Shown piece by piece: positions 51,249 to 60,472 of a stretch of DNA of 64,000 nucleotides. Below the pieces are notes generated by a model. That model was not told the origin of the DNA, searched no databases, and worked only from the letters and a program-made list of their open reading frames with translations. Each line of letters opens with the position of its first letter. Position 1 is the first letter of the stretch. The DNA lies in the NCBI GenBank assembly GCA_049792875.1, contig JBARBI010000064.1, positions 38,028 through 102,027 on the forward strand, read 5' to 3'. The DNA is from Sulfotelmatobacter sp049792875 (GTDB lineage: Bacteria; Acidobacteriota; Terriglobia; Terriglobales; Acidobacteriaceae). The position numbers and the translations under genes were made by a program.

Positions 51249-53915
51249 TTACCGGGCCTGCCAATCGAGAGCATAAATTTCCTGCGTGCCCGTGTCGCGC
51301 AAGAGAAGAGGTGAATCGTCGGGAGCTATTCCCAGCCATACGCTGTAAAAACCTCCCTGCCGAAAGTCTTTCAGATCGGCCACCCTCTCGATCTTCCGGT
51401 CGCGGAGGTGCACTCGCATCACCGACGGCTGGTTCTGTTCGTGCAGAAAATAAACATACTCTCCGTTCTTCGACCAGGTGGGAAACCCCATGCTGACGTT
51501 TGCGATCTCCCCCCATTTTTGGGTTTGAAAGTCGAAAAGCATCAGGCTGCGGGAATCAAAGGGCATCGCAGCGATATAGCGCCCATCGGGCGACCAGCGG
51601 GGCGAGTAGAGGCCGGTGGATCCGGGCAGAGTTGAAATCTGATGAGTATTCACGTCGAAAATTCGAATGTTGCTCGTCGGATTCGTTGGCCCGTTGGCGA
51701 AGATAATTCTTGTTCCCTCCGGCGACCAGCCCGGATCGTATTTGTCCGTAGGGTCCTCCGCCATCAGTTCACGCGGTGTTCCCCCATCGGTGGAAACCGT
51801 GTACAACTTCGCGTTTTGGCCCGGCAATAATGCGTAGAAGACGAGTTGCTTGCCGTCGGGCGACCAACGGGGGAGGACGGCGGTGAGCGGCGGGTAGCTG
51901 AGCTGAACTCGCTGGCTGCCGTCGGCTCTGCTTCTCCACAGGGTTCCCTCCGGGAAGCTGACATAAGCGACCCATTGTCCATCCTTCGAGAAACTGACAC
52001 TGTCTGCTGAGATTCCGGAAAGAAATGGAAAGAACGTTGCGGACTTCCCGTCATAGCGGGACAGTTCCCCGTGCGCCAGCGCACCCACTACAAACAGCCT
52101 CTTGCCATCCTTGCTGGGGAGCGGCGAAAAAAAGGTCATCGGACCGGAGGTTAGTTGAAAGGGTTGCGAGCTGCCCTTCCCCAACCAACTCCTGTTTTCG
52201 GCAATGCCCCAAATGCCGCCCCCGGACCGGAAAACGAAATATTTCCCGTCGGCAGTCCATTTGCCGCAACACTCGCTCGCGGGCGTACGCCAGCCGGGTA
52301 AGAGGGCATGCAGATTCGTGCCGTTCGCGGCAATCTCCCAAAGCGAGCCTTGACCGGCTAGGACGTCGCTCACTCTGAATCGAATCACCTTGCCGTCCGG
52401 CGACCAGGCAAGATCAAAGGCGAAATCGGGCAATGAGACCAGCTTGCGGGATTCGCCACCATCACTCTTTGCCAGAAACAGGTCCTTCCCTTCGGCATAG
52501 GCGATTGTTTGTCCATCCTCCGAGCAGGCGGCGGCCTGTGCCTTGATGTCCCCAAGTCTGCGCGGCGAACCGCCAAGCACCGGCAGTCCCCAGAGTGGCC
52601 CCTGGAACGATGTCTGACCTACTTCGTCCGCGACGAGCAGGGTCGCCCCATCCGGGAAAACGTCTAACAGCAACATCGTCGGTGCGGGCACCGGGACATG
52701 CGCCACCTCTCCCCCAGTGATCGACACCTGCGCGATGGCAGGCCCTTCCGAAGGAAATTCATTGAAGTAAAGCCGTGCTCCGTCGGTGCCGACAAGGCCC
52801 TTTAAATACCCGTCATGCGTCACGGCGCTGTAGCCCGATACGCTCGGAGCAGGAAGAGGGCGAGATGCAAGATAGGCGAGCCAAGCGAGCACAGCCAGAC
52901 CGAAGCCGCCAACCGTGAGCGCCCACAGTTTCCATGCGGCCCGCGCTGGTCTGAAGGTGACCGCCGTACTCGAAGCGCCCTCTGTCCCAACCGCGGTGTA
53001 AGCTTCCGGGCGGGCGGCAGAGACTACGCCTGACCTTCCCGAGTCCGTATCCCGCTTCAGGCGCTGCAGGTCGGCTCGCATCTCCGCCGCACCCTGATAA
53101 CGCAGGTTTCGATCTTTCTCTAAAGCCTTGTTAATAATGTCTTCTAGCTTGGGCGGAAGCGCTGGATGGAAACGAATCGCTGGGGGCGGAGTCGAATCGA
53201 GGATCGCCTTGAAGATGACACCGGAACTCTCGCCCTGAAACGGCATCACTCCCGTCGCCATCTCATACAGCACGGCCCCGAACGAAAACAGGTCGGTGCG
53301 TGCATCCAACTCTTTCGCCCGCACCTGCTCCGGCGACATGTAACAGACTGTTCCGAGCGTCGCTCCTGGGCTGGTCAGTAGCTGTTCATTCACCGTGCGC
53401 GTCTGCGTATTATCCGACGCCATCCGGCTTGACGAACCGGCGTTAGTCGCGACCTTCGCCAGCCCGAAGTCCAGAATCTTGGCATGGCCGCGTTCGGTCA
53501 CGAAGAGGTTGGCCGGCTTGATGTCGCGATGCACAATTCCCTTGGTGTGTGCGGCATCTAGCGCATCTGCCACCTCTATAGACAGTGGGAGCAGAATTTC
53601 CAAATCCAGCGGATGCCCGCCAATGCGATGCTTCAGGGTTACGCCATCGAGGTATTCCATGGCAATGAAAGCCATGCCATTCTCCTCACCGATGTCGTGA
53701 ATGGTGCAGATATTTGGATGATTGAGTGCGGAGGCAGCCTGTGCCTCGCGCTGGAATCGGCCGAGCGCCTGCGGGTCGCGCGCGACCTCGTCGGGAAGGA
53801 ATTTCAGGGCGACGAAACGATGCAGCCGCGTGTCTTCCGCCTTATAAACCACGCCCATCCCGCCGCCGCCCAACTTCTCCACGATGCGGTAGTGCGAAAT
53901 GGTCTGGCCGATCAT
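51249..53915 (-). CDS. Ser/Thr protein kinase with PD40/WD40-like propeller
   Basis: An 888-residue membrane kinase. The Hanks-type domain (1-~270) has GGGGMGVVYKAEDTRL, Lys in VALKFLPDE, catalytic IVHRDIKPANLF and KILDFGLAK, and the SPEQVR activation segment. A membrane helix lies about 330-350 (LWALTVGGFGLAVLAWLAYL). The outer part carries repeated PD40 units such as LAWSPDGKVIRF, PRWSPDGKQLVF, PGWSPEGTRIIF and PRWSPDGRYIAA, forming a beta-propeller sensor or scaffold. This architecture is abundant in Acidobacteria. It is a single-gene unit; targets unknown. Confidence 0.93.
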   Translation of the reverse strand: MIGQTISHYRIVEKLGGGGMGVVYKAEDTRLHRFVALKFLPDEVARDPQALGRFQREAQAASALNHPNICTIHDIGEENGMAFIAMEYLDGVTLKHRIGGHPLDLEILLPLSIEVADALDAAHTKGIVHRDIKPANLFVTERGHAKILDFGLAKVATNAGSSSRMASDNTQTRTVNEQLLTSPGATLGTVCYMSPEQVRAKELDARTDLFSFGAVLYEMATGVMPFQGESSGVIFKAILDSTPPPAIRFHPALPPKLEDIINKALEKDRNLRYQGAAEMRADLQRLKRDTDSGRSGVVSAARPEAYTAVGTEGASSTAVTFRPARAAWKLWALTVGGFGLAVLAWLAYLASRPLPAPSVSGYSAVTHDGYLKGLVGTDGARLYFNEFPSEGPAIAQVSITGGEVAHVPVPAPTMLLLDVFPDGATLLVADEVGQTSFQGPLWGLPVLGGSPRRLGDIKAQAAACSEDGQTIAYAEGKDLFLAKSDGGESRKLVSLPDFAFDLAWSPDGKVIRFRVSDVLAGQGSLWEIAANGTNLHALLPGWRTPASECCGKWTADGKYFVFRSGGGIWGIAENRSWLGKGSSQPFQLTSGPMTFFSPLPSKDGKRLFVVGALAHGELSRYDGKSATFFPFLSGISADSVSFSKDGQWVAYVSFPEGTLWRSRADGSQRVQLSYPPLTAVLPRWSPDGKQLVFYALLPGQNAKLYTVSTDGGTPRELMAEDPTDKYDPGWSPEGTRIIFANGPTNPTSNIRIFDVNTHQISTLPGSTGLYSPRWSPDGRYIAAMPFDSRSLMLFDFQTQKWGEIANVSMGFPTWSKNGEYVYFLHEQNQPSVMRVHLRDRKIERVADLKDFRQGGFYSVWLGIAPDDSPLLLRDTGTQEIYALDWQAR

Positions 53916-54080
53916 CGGCGCGAATCTTACGTGAGCAAGACAGGCAAGTCAATGAAAGCGATGGCTTTGGCCCTGGCGCAAAGGACCGTTGGTGTAATAT
54001 CGTCGCCGTTACACTCACCGCGCTTGAGCGGGTTGGAACCAACACCTCTTCCAGCGCTGCCCAACCGCGCCCCTACTGAA

Positions 54081-54797
54081 CTAGGACTGCACAATCTTCT
54101 CTAGCGCCATGCGACTGCGGATCACCAGCGTCGCCCCTTTCATGTGCATCAACTGCTTCTTCTTGAACTCTGAGAACAGCCGGCTGACCGTCTCCCGCGT
54201 CGTCCCGATAATCTCGGCAACCTCTTCGTGGGTGAGCGTTAGCTTCACCTGCGCTGAACCGTCGTCCTGTGCGCTCTTGGTCGACCAGGAGAGCAGAAGC
54301 TTGGCAAACTTTTCGGATGGTGACGCCGCCAGTCCCAGCGTGCGGATTTCTTCATAGGCTGTGTAGTAGTTGCGGCTCAACTGCTGCGCCACCCGCACCG
54401 CGACTTCCGGATGGTCCCTCAGCATGTGCAGCAGGGAGTCCCGGGGGATGAAATTGGCCTGGCCGGGCTCCATCATTTCGGCCGTCACTTCATACGGCCG
54501 GTTGGACACCACCGCATTCAGACCGAGCACGTCTCCCGCATCGGAGATCTTCGTGATGATGGTCTTTCCGTCGCGGGAAGAGGTGGAGAGTTTCGCCTTT
54601 CCCGCACACAGCACAAAAACGCCGCGGGGTTGCTGCCCTTCAATAAACAGCATCGCTCCCTTGGGATAGACCGCGGTCGACTTGACATCGTTCAGTCGTT
54701 GCGCCGCTTGCAGGGAAAGATTGCAGAACAGATGTTCTCCGCGGACCGGGCAGGTAAGGCAGTTATCAAGGATATTAAGGCCATAAGGTGCTCGCAT
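54081..54797 (-). CDS. Crp/Fnr family regulator with N-terminal cysteines
   Basis: A 238-residue regulator: an N-terminal segment with Cys13, Cys16 and Cys25 (DNCLTCPVRGEHLFC), a cyclic-nucleotide-binding-like domain (FIEGQQPRGVFVLCAGKAKL, with Cys64), a long dimer helix and a Crp-type helix-turn-helix (THEEVAEIIGTTRETVSRLF near 190). Four cysteines in this arrangement could hold an iron-sulfur cluster as in FNR, but the spacing C-x2-C-x8-C differs from E. coli FNR. The ATG at 54797 has GGGAGG directly upstream. A CRP-like palindrome lies about 230 bases upstream. Confidence 0.9.
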   Translation of the reverse strand: MRAPYGLNILDNCLTCPVRGEHLFCNLSLQAAQRLNDVKSTAVYPKGAMLFIEGQQPRGVFVLCAGKAKLSTSSRDGKTIITKISDAGDVLGLNAVVSNRPYEVTAEMMEPGQANFIPRDSLLHMLRDHPEVAVRVAQQLSRNYYTAYEEIRTLGLAASPSEKFAKLLLSWSTKSAQDDGSAQVKLTLTHEEVAEIIGTTRETVSRLFSEFKKKQLMHMKGATLVIRSRMALEKIVQS

Positions 54798-55025
54798 CAC
54801 AAACCTCCCTTGGGAGAGGAGCCGGCCGCATCTCCGCGGCGTTGCACCTCTATCCACGGACAGGTCATGGCACGCTGCGCACCAATCCGCATAGCCCTCC
54901 CCATTCGCCTGGAATACTAGCTATGCTATTGAAAACAGGTAGGTTGCGAATGTATGATAGGGGCTGAACGCATCCCAAAAAGACGTCGGATCGGGCAGGT
55001 TTGGGTTATTTCCCACACATGGGTG

Positions 55026-55041
55026 CGTGATCTGGATCACT
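55026..55041. promoter_or_regulatory. CRP/FNR-like palindromic site
   Basis: GTGATCTGGATCAC (55027-55040) is a GTGA-N6-TCAC palindrome, the core of CRP-type sites, in the 294-base leader of the Crp/Fnr gene (54798-55091). Autoregulation is the simplest reading. The rest of the gap shows no gene. Confidence 0.5.
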
Positions 55042-55091
55042 AATTCTTGTGATTTGAGTAACTCGAATCTCTACCCTCGAGGCTTGCAGGC

Positions 55092-56222
55092 TCAAACCTC
55101 GACCCACCGTCGCTCACGCGCGCTTCGCACGATGGCATCGCACAGCACGAGTTCGTCGTGTCCCGTCTGAAAGCTCGGGAAATCCGCCGGAGCACTGCTC
55201 TCGATGTGGGCGTAGAAATCCTCAAACAGTTGCAGAAACGTATCGGGATAACCTTCCGTGTGACCTCCTGGATAGACCGAGTAGGGCCGCGCCACCGGGG
55301 TCATCAGCGAGGGGTCCTTCAGCAGTTCCTGGTTCGGCTGGCTGCGGTGCCCGATCCAGAGGTGGTTGGGGGCTTCCGAGTTCCAGGCCAGCGATCCTTC
55401 CGACCCATTGACTTCGAATGTAAGTGACGCTTTGTGACCCGCGCTGACTTGCGAAACCGTCATGACCCCGCGCAGATTCGCCTCAAAGCACAGCAGCACA
55501 GATGCATAATCATCGGTCGAAATCTTCACCGCGTCGGTAGCGGCGCTGGATGCAGCCTGAAAGGTCTCGACCCGGCTCCTCGGCCGCTGCCGCACTGGAA
55601 TCGTGGTCGCAAGATCGCCGCAGACTTCGACAATCTTGCGCCCGGTGAGCCACATCGCCAGGTCGAGCCAGTGCGTCCCGATGTCTGAAACCGCGCGCAG
55701 CTCGCCCCCCAACTGAGTTTCGAGCCGCCAGTTCCAGTCCGTGGGATAGAACAGCCAATCCTGCAGAAAATTCCCATGCACCAGACGGGGTTCGCCGATC
55801 ACCCCGCTGGCTACGCGGGCGCGCGCTTCCTGACAGAGGGGATAGTAGCGCAGGTTGTAGCACACTCCGCCGGCCCGCTTGTGTTCGCGCGCTAGATCAA
55901 CTAATGCCGCGCTCTCCCGCGTGGTCAGAGCCACTGGCTTTTCGCACATCACATGTTTGCCGGCGCGCAGCAGAGTTGACGCTTGCTCAAAATGGAGGTG
56001 GTTCGGCGTACAGATGTGAACCACATCGACCTCGGAATCCGCAGCGAGCTCGTCGAGCGAACGGTAGGCCCGCGGTAGTTGCAGCGCTGACCGCGATGCC
56101 TCCCCGCGTTCCGGAGAGCTTCCCAGGACGCCAAGCACCGAAACGCCCATCCGGCGAAGAGCATCCATGTGGGCGCGTCCCACAAATCCCGCGCCGATTA
56201 CCGCAGCTTGAAGTTGTGACAT
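55092..56222 (-). CDS. Gfo/Idh/MocA oxidoreductase, cytoplasmic
   Basis: A 376-residue enzyme with the Rossmann motif AAVIGAGFVGRAHMDALRR at residue 5, DVVHICTPNHLHFEQA near 65, the catalytic-site block MCEKPVALT near 91 and the C-terminal domain DIGTHWLDLAMWL near 180. No signal peptide. It resembles myo-inositol/glucose-fructose type dehydrogenases acting on sugars with NAD(P)H; substrate unknown. ATG at 56222 follows GGGGAAA and gives the natural N terminus. Confidence 0.92.
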   Translation of the reverse strand: MSQLQAAVIGAGFVGRAHMDALRRMGVSVLGVLGSSPERGEASRSALQLPRAYRSLDELAADSEVDVVHICTPNHLHFEQASTLLRAGKHVMCEKPVALTTRESAALVDLAREHKRAGGVCYNLRYYPLCQEARARVASGVIGEPRLVHGNFLQDWLFYPTDWNWRLETQLGGELRAVSDIGTHWLDLAMWLTGRKIVEVCGDLATTIPVRQRPRSRVETFQAASSAATDAVKISTDDYASVLLCFEANLRGVMTVSQVSAGHKASLTFEVNGSEGSLAWNSEAPNHLWIGHRSQPNQELLKDPSLMTPVARPYSVYPGGHTEGYPDTFLQLFEDFYAHIESSAPADFPSFQTGHDELVLCDAIVRSARERRWVEV

Positions 56223-56352
56223 GAGATTTCCCCAGCCGCAAATGCCCTTGCTAAACGTCAAGTTCGGGTGGCGCAGCGCTTTCCGCGCTGCGATCACGGC
56301 TACCTAATTTCTCTGAGGGGCTTTATCCCCGGAGGCTGGATTCCACCGCCGC

Positions 56353-57102
56353 CTACGGCCCCACCGTCACCTGCAGCGGGGCCGGCGTTTGCAGCCGCTC
56401 CCGGTAAATCAGATTCTTGGCCAGCACCTCGCCCACCGCGTCCACGTGGACCACGTACCCCCCATTGGGCAACGTCTCGCCAAACGGTAACTCCTTCGAG
56501 AGGGTACCCCGCCGCAGCACAAAGTGCTGGTATCCGATGGCGGTTGCCCGCCCATTCGCCGCCACTGCCAGCACCACGAACGTCAAGTCCATATCGTCGG
56601 GCGTAGTATTCGAAACATCCGCGCTTCCCTCGATCCTGTTCCCGTTCACGTGCGCCGGCGCCTTCCAATTGAGCGTCATCGCCGAACGTACCCGAAGCAC
56701 AAACCCCTTCTCCACCGCCTGTTGCGGCTTGCCGCTATCCGTCACCGACACGGTAAACTGAAATTCCCCGGTGCGCTCTGCCTGCCCGTGCAACAGGCCG
56801 TCATCCTCCAGTTTGATCCCCGGCGGCAAAGCTCCCTTTTCCAGCCTCCAATGCAGCACCGGCACACCCCCGTGAGCTCGAAATCGGACCTCATAGGATC
56901 CGCGCGGATAGGTCTCGGGCAGCTCTGATTCGTTTTCGATGATCAACCCAGGACCATCCTGCGGCAGGGCGGTCGCGCCCTCAGTTCCGGCCTGCTCCTC
57001 CCCGATCCTGTCCAACCCGATTTGGCATGCCGCCATCCCTAGCGCGCACCCTAGCAGCAGGACCAAGCCTGCATACCGGCGTTTTTTTCGACTTTTGCTC
57101 AT
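56353..57102 (-). CDS. putative lipoprotein with Ig-like domain
   Basis: A 249-residue protein with a basic N terminus, a hydrophobic segment and a lipobox-like LGMAAC at residue 26, suggesting lipid anchoring. Residues about 68-137 (VPVLHWRLEKGALPPGIKL, GEFQFTVSVTDSG) match putative Ig/cadherin-like repeats. The second half is a beta-rich region (DLTFVVLAVAANGRATAIGY). Function unknown. It is divergent from the RND efflux block. Confidence 0.8.
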   Translation of the reverse strand: MSKSRKKRRYAGLVLLLGCALGMAACQIGLDRIGEEQAGTEGATALPQDGPGLIIENESELPETYPRGSYEVRFRAHGGVPVLHWRLEKGALPPGIKLEDDGLLHGQAERTGEFQFTVSVTDSGKPQQAVEKGFVLRVRSAMTLNWKAPAHVNGNRIEGSADVSNTTPDDMDLTFVVLAVAANGRATAIGYQHFVLRRGTLSKELPFGETLPNGGYVVHVDAVGEVLAKNLIYRERLQTPAPLQVTVGP

Positions 57103-57421
57103 CCGCCACCTTCGAAAATCGCCACCACTCTCAAACGGCTGTCATCCTGCACGCGCTCTTTGCACCAAGGCCCCCCGTAATTGGGCTGGAAACTACAATT
57201 TTTCGCTGTGTGCCAAAAGACATCCTGAATATGTATTCTGTTGACCCGACCCCGATTCCCTACTCTCCCACAATTCTGTCGCTTCCGTATAGGAATGTTC
57301 TGTTTGCGCGATCTTGCGCCAGGGCCCACCCCGCCACACGGAAGTCACATTGACTTGGATTTAAGATTTCTGAAAAACTATCCCCGGAAGCTGTGTTTCG
57401 AGTTCCCGCCGTCTCGGTTAC
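57103..57421. other. 319-base divergent intergenic region
   Basis: No gene is seen. It contains a partial family A repeat end (CTGTCATCCTGCACGCGC, about 57138) and the small inverted repeat GAATA-TG-TATTC (57227-57238). No convincing -35/-10 pair was found for either flanking gene. Confidence 0.5.
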
Positions 57422-57835
57422 ATGGAACTGTTGCTCAACCTCGCCTGGCTGCTTCTGGCGCTGCCGGCTTTCTGGCTGTGGCGCGACGCCAGAAGTGTCC
57501 GTGCAGGTCGCGCGTTCACGCCACGGCAATGCCTGCTGGCACTAGGATGCATCTTGGTCATCCTTTTCCCCGTGGTTTCCGCCACGGACGACCTCCGTGC
57601 GATGCGGAGCGAGATCGAGGAATCGCCGGCCAGTAAGCGCAGCGTCCGACACGCGAGCCATGACAAGACTTCGGTCTGGAAGTTTCAGATTCCCCAGGGC
57701 CTGGCAGGGGCTACGAATTCCTTGTTTGTGAGTAACGAGGGCTGGCAGCCGCTGCCGACTCCCAGTTTGTCCCTGCCGGCAGCGCCTGCCATAGAGCGGG
57801 CCAGCCGCGCTCCTCCCGACTCCATCCCCCGGTAG
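57422..57835 (+). CDS. small membrane-anchored hypothetical protein
   Basis: A 137-residue protein with two hydrophobic segments (LLLNLAWLLLALPAFWLW, LLALGCILVILFPVVS) and a polar Pro/Ser-rich C-terminal tail. I do not recognise the family. It is 160 bases before the TolC-like gene on the same strand, so it may belong to the efflux unit, perhaps as an accessory or sensor. The ATG at 57422 immediately yields the first membrane helix. Confidence 0.7.
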   Translation: MELLLNLAWLLLALPAFWLWRDARSVRAGRAFTPRQCLLALGCILVILFPVVSATDDLRAMRSEIEESPASKRSVRHASHDKTSVWKFQIPQGLAGATNSLFVSNEGWQPLPTPSLSLPAAPAIERASRAPPDSIPR

Positions 57836-57998
57836 GTTCCCCCATTCGCCCATGACTCGGAATGAAGAGGCGCGAAGGATTTGCTTATCTTTATGACATT
57901 CATAGGCGGGAATCGAAATAGTAGGGTTGTCGGCACCTAGCCAACGGCTGGAGGCCTGTCCCCCACGTCAGTCCGATGGCCGCCCGATGGAGTGATTG

Positions 57999-59297
57999 AT
58001 GCGTTGGAGATTCTTGAGTGCAAGCTTCGTGGTGGCGCTCAGAGCGGCAAGTCTGATTGCCCAGACTGCGCCTCAAGCGGCGCCTCCGCCCGCACTTCAG
58101 GTCTGGACCTGGGACCAGGTCAAAGACCGCTTCGAGCTGAACAATACGACCTTGCAGGCGAACCGGCTGAACCTTGACGAACTGAAGGCCCAGGAAATCA
58201 CGGCCCACCTTCGCCCCAATCCCGACTTCACGCTGTCGGCCGACGGCACCCAGATCAGTCCCACGAACGGCGTGTGGAAGCCGTTTGCCGGCACTTTTGT
58301 TTCGCCCGGTGTCAGCTATCTATTCGAACGCCGGAATAAGCGCGGCCTGCGGTTCGAGAGCGCCAAACAAGGCACCGCCATCGGCATCGCCCAGCAGTCC
58401 GATTCCGAGCGCAATCTCTTGTTCAATTTGCGCACCGCGTTCGTCGGCGTCCTTCAGGCTAAGGCCGTGCTTCACCTGGCGCAGGACAATCTCGAGTCTT
58501 ACGACAAGATCCTGAACATCAGCCGTGACCGTTTTCAGGCTGGCGATATCGCCCGTATCGACCTCGACCGGCTCGAACTCCAACGCCTGCAGTATGAATC
58601 CGACCTCCAAACCGCTCTGGTCAACCTGCGCACCACCAAGATCAACCTCCTGGCGCTGCTCGATGACCGCAGGCCGGTCGATAGCTTCGATGCCGACGGA
58701 CCGTTCGATTTCACCGGGGAGGTGCTGCCCCTGGACGACTATCGCAAGGATGCACTCGATGCGCGTCCGGACTTACGCGCCGCAGTGCTCTCGGTGAAGC
58801 AGGCAGAAACCAACTACCAACTGGCCGAAGCCAACGGATCTACCGATCCCACCGTCGGCGTCTGGTTCACGCACAACGGCTCGTTCAACAATCCTGACGC
58901 CCTCAATACGATCGGGGCCAGCGTGAGCATTCCGCTCCGCGTTTTCGACAGCAATCAGGGCGAAAAGCTGCGCAGCAGGATTGACATCAAGCGCAACCAA
59001 AAACTGCGCGAAGGGGTAGAGACCCAGGTCGACAGCGACGTGGATTCCGCCTACGCCGTTCTCAACAGCAACATCAATCTGCTGAAGCCCTACAAACGCC
59101 AGTACCTGGAGCAGGCGGTGCGCGTGCGCGACACTATTCTCTTCTCCTACCAGCACGGAGGCGCGTCCCTGCTCGATTTTCTGAATGCCGAGACTGAATA
59201 CCGCACCGTGGAGTTGAATTACTTGAATCTGGTCGGATCCTACCTGACCGCTGCAGCTCAGCTGAACTTAGCCGTGGGGCGCGAGGTAATCCAATGA
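57999..59297 (+). CDS. TolC-family outer membrane efflux protein
   Basis: A 432-residue outer-membrane factor with a signal peptide (FLSASFVVALRAASLIAQ). The long helical repeats show LNLDELKAQEITAHLRPNP, FNLRTAFVGVLQAKAVLHLA, ARIDLDRLELQRLQYESDL and a second half with ADANYQ-like ETNYQLAEANGSTDP and ASLLDFLNAETEY, as in CzcC/CusC. It forms the exit duct of the tripartite pump whose adaptor gene overlaps its stop by four bases. Confidence 0.93.
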   Translation: MRWRFLSASFVVALRAASLIAQTAPQAAPPPALQVWTWDQVKDRFELNNTTLQANRLNLDELKAQEITAHLRPNPDFTLSADGTQISPTNGVWKPFAGTFVSPGVSYLFERRNKRGLRFESAKQGTAIGIAQQSDSERNLLFNLRTAFVGVLQAKAVLHLAQDNLESYDKILNISRDRFQAGDIARIDLDRLELQRLQYESDLQTALVNLRTTKINLLALLDDRRPVDSFDADGPFDFTGEVLPLDDYRKDALDARPDLRAAVLSVKQAETNYQLAEANGSTDPTVGVWFTHNGSFNNPDALNTIGASVSIPLRVFDSNQGEKLRSRIDIKRNQKLREGVETQVDSDVDSAYAVLNSNINLLKPYKRQYLEQAVRVRDTILFSYQHGGASLLDFLNAETEYRTVELNYLNLVGSYLTAAAQLNLAVGREVIQ

Positions 59298-60472
59298 CAA
59301 AACTTTCATTCCAATATCTACCGGCTGCCCTGCCCAAACCGTCGCTATCGCCGTGGCTCCTCCTCGTGCTGTTGCTGGCTGCACTCTCCTGCGCCGTCTC
59401 CTGCTCGAAAGACACTCCGGCAGCCACCAGCAAACCGCCGGTCACGCTCGATCCTGACGTTTTCGATACCGATCAGCCTCAGTTATTCAAAACCGCAAAG
59501 GCAATCTCGCGCGCGCTGCCAACCCAGGTCACGGCCAACGGCACGATCTCGCCCGACGTGAACCGCACCATCCACGTGACCTCGCTGGGCGCAGGCCGCG
59601 TTGTTGATCTCAAGGTGAAACTGGGCGACTCGGTGAAGAAGGGACAGACGCTGCTCGTGATCTCCAGTCCCGACCTGGCCGCTGCCATGTCCGACTATCA
59701 AAAGGCAAGAGCCGACGAAATCCTGGCGCACAAAGCTCTCGACCGCGCCCAGATGTTGTATGACCGTGGCGCTATCGCCGCCAAGGACCTGGAAACCGCG
59801 CAGGACGCCGAAGACAAGGCCAAAATAGACGTCGAGACAGCCGCTCACCACATTCAGGTGCTGGGCGCCGACCCGGCTCATCCGAGCCCGCTGATCGACT
59901 TGAAAGCGCCGCTGTCGGGAACCATCGTCGAGCAGAACGTCGCCGGATTCGAGGGCGTCAAGAGTCTCGACAGCACGCCCAACCTCTTCACCATCGCCGA
60001 TCTCGCCGAAGTCTGGGTCGTCTGCGATGTGTTCGAAAACGATCTGGGCGAAGTTCACCTGGGTGACGCCGCCGAGATCCGCCTGAATGCCTTCCCGGAT
60101 CGCATATTTAAAGGCAAGGTCGCCGACATTTCCCGCGTCCTCGATCCCAACACACGCAGCGCGAAGGTCCGCATCGTGCTCGGCAACGCGAGCGGAGAAC
60201 TCCGTCCCGGCATGTTCGCCGTCGCCACCTTCCGCTCGCGCAAGCTGACTGATCGCGTGGTCGTTCCCTCCACCGCCGTCATGCGCTTGCACGACCAGGA
60301 CTGGGTCTTCCGCAAAGAAGGCGACAAGCGCTTTCGCAAGATTGTGGTGCAGGCCGACGGCCTCGCTCCCGACGGCATGCAGGAAATTCGCGACGGGGTG
60401 AAGCCCGGTGACGAACTGGTTACTAACGCCCTCGAGTTCTCGACGGCCGTGGCGGAGAAGAAAGAACCATGA
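59294..60472 (+). CDS. RND efflux periplasmic adaptor (CzcB/CusB-like)
   Basis: A 392-residue membrane-fusion protein with a hydrophobic leader ending in ALSCAVSC, compatible with a lipoprotein. Domains in order: barrel-sandwich (GAGRVVDLKVKLGDSVKKGQ), alpha-hairpin (residues ~130-190, RADEILAHKALDRAQML), second lipoyl half (LKAPLSGTIVEQNVAGFEGV) and the beta-barrel (DVFENDLGEVHLGDAAEIRL, LRPGMFAVATF). It links the inner-membrane pump to the TolC duct. Its stop overlaps the pump gene by four bases. Confidence 0.94.
   Translation: MTKLSFQYLPAALPKPSLSPWLLLVLLLAALSCAVSCSKDTPAATSKPPVTLDPDVFDTDQPQLFKTAKAISRALPTQVTANGTISPDVNRTIHVTSLGAGRVVDLKVKLGDSVKKGQTLLVISSPDLAAAMSDYQKARADEILAHKALDRAQMLYDRGAIAAKDLETAQDAEDKAKIDVETAAHHIQVLGADPAHPSPLIDLKAPLSGTIVEQNVAGFEGVKSLDSTPNLFTIADLAEVWVVCDVFENDLGEVHLGDAAEIRLNAFPDRIFKGKVADISRVLDPNTRSAKVRIVLGNASGELRPGMFAVATFRSRKLTDRVVVPSTAVMRLHDQDWVFRKEGDKRFRKIVVQADGLAPDGMQEIRDGVKPGDELVTNALEFSTAVAEKKEP

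Noticed and set aside
56272..56292. Hairpin CGCAGCGC-TTTCC-GCGCTGCG between the oxidoreductase and lipoprotein genes
   Set aside because: A good stem but no T tract on either strand, so an intrinsic terminator call is not supported.
57350..57378. TTGACT before the small membrane gene as a -35 box
   Set aside because: No acceptable -10 hexamer occurs at 16-18 bases spacing.
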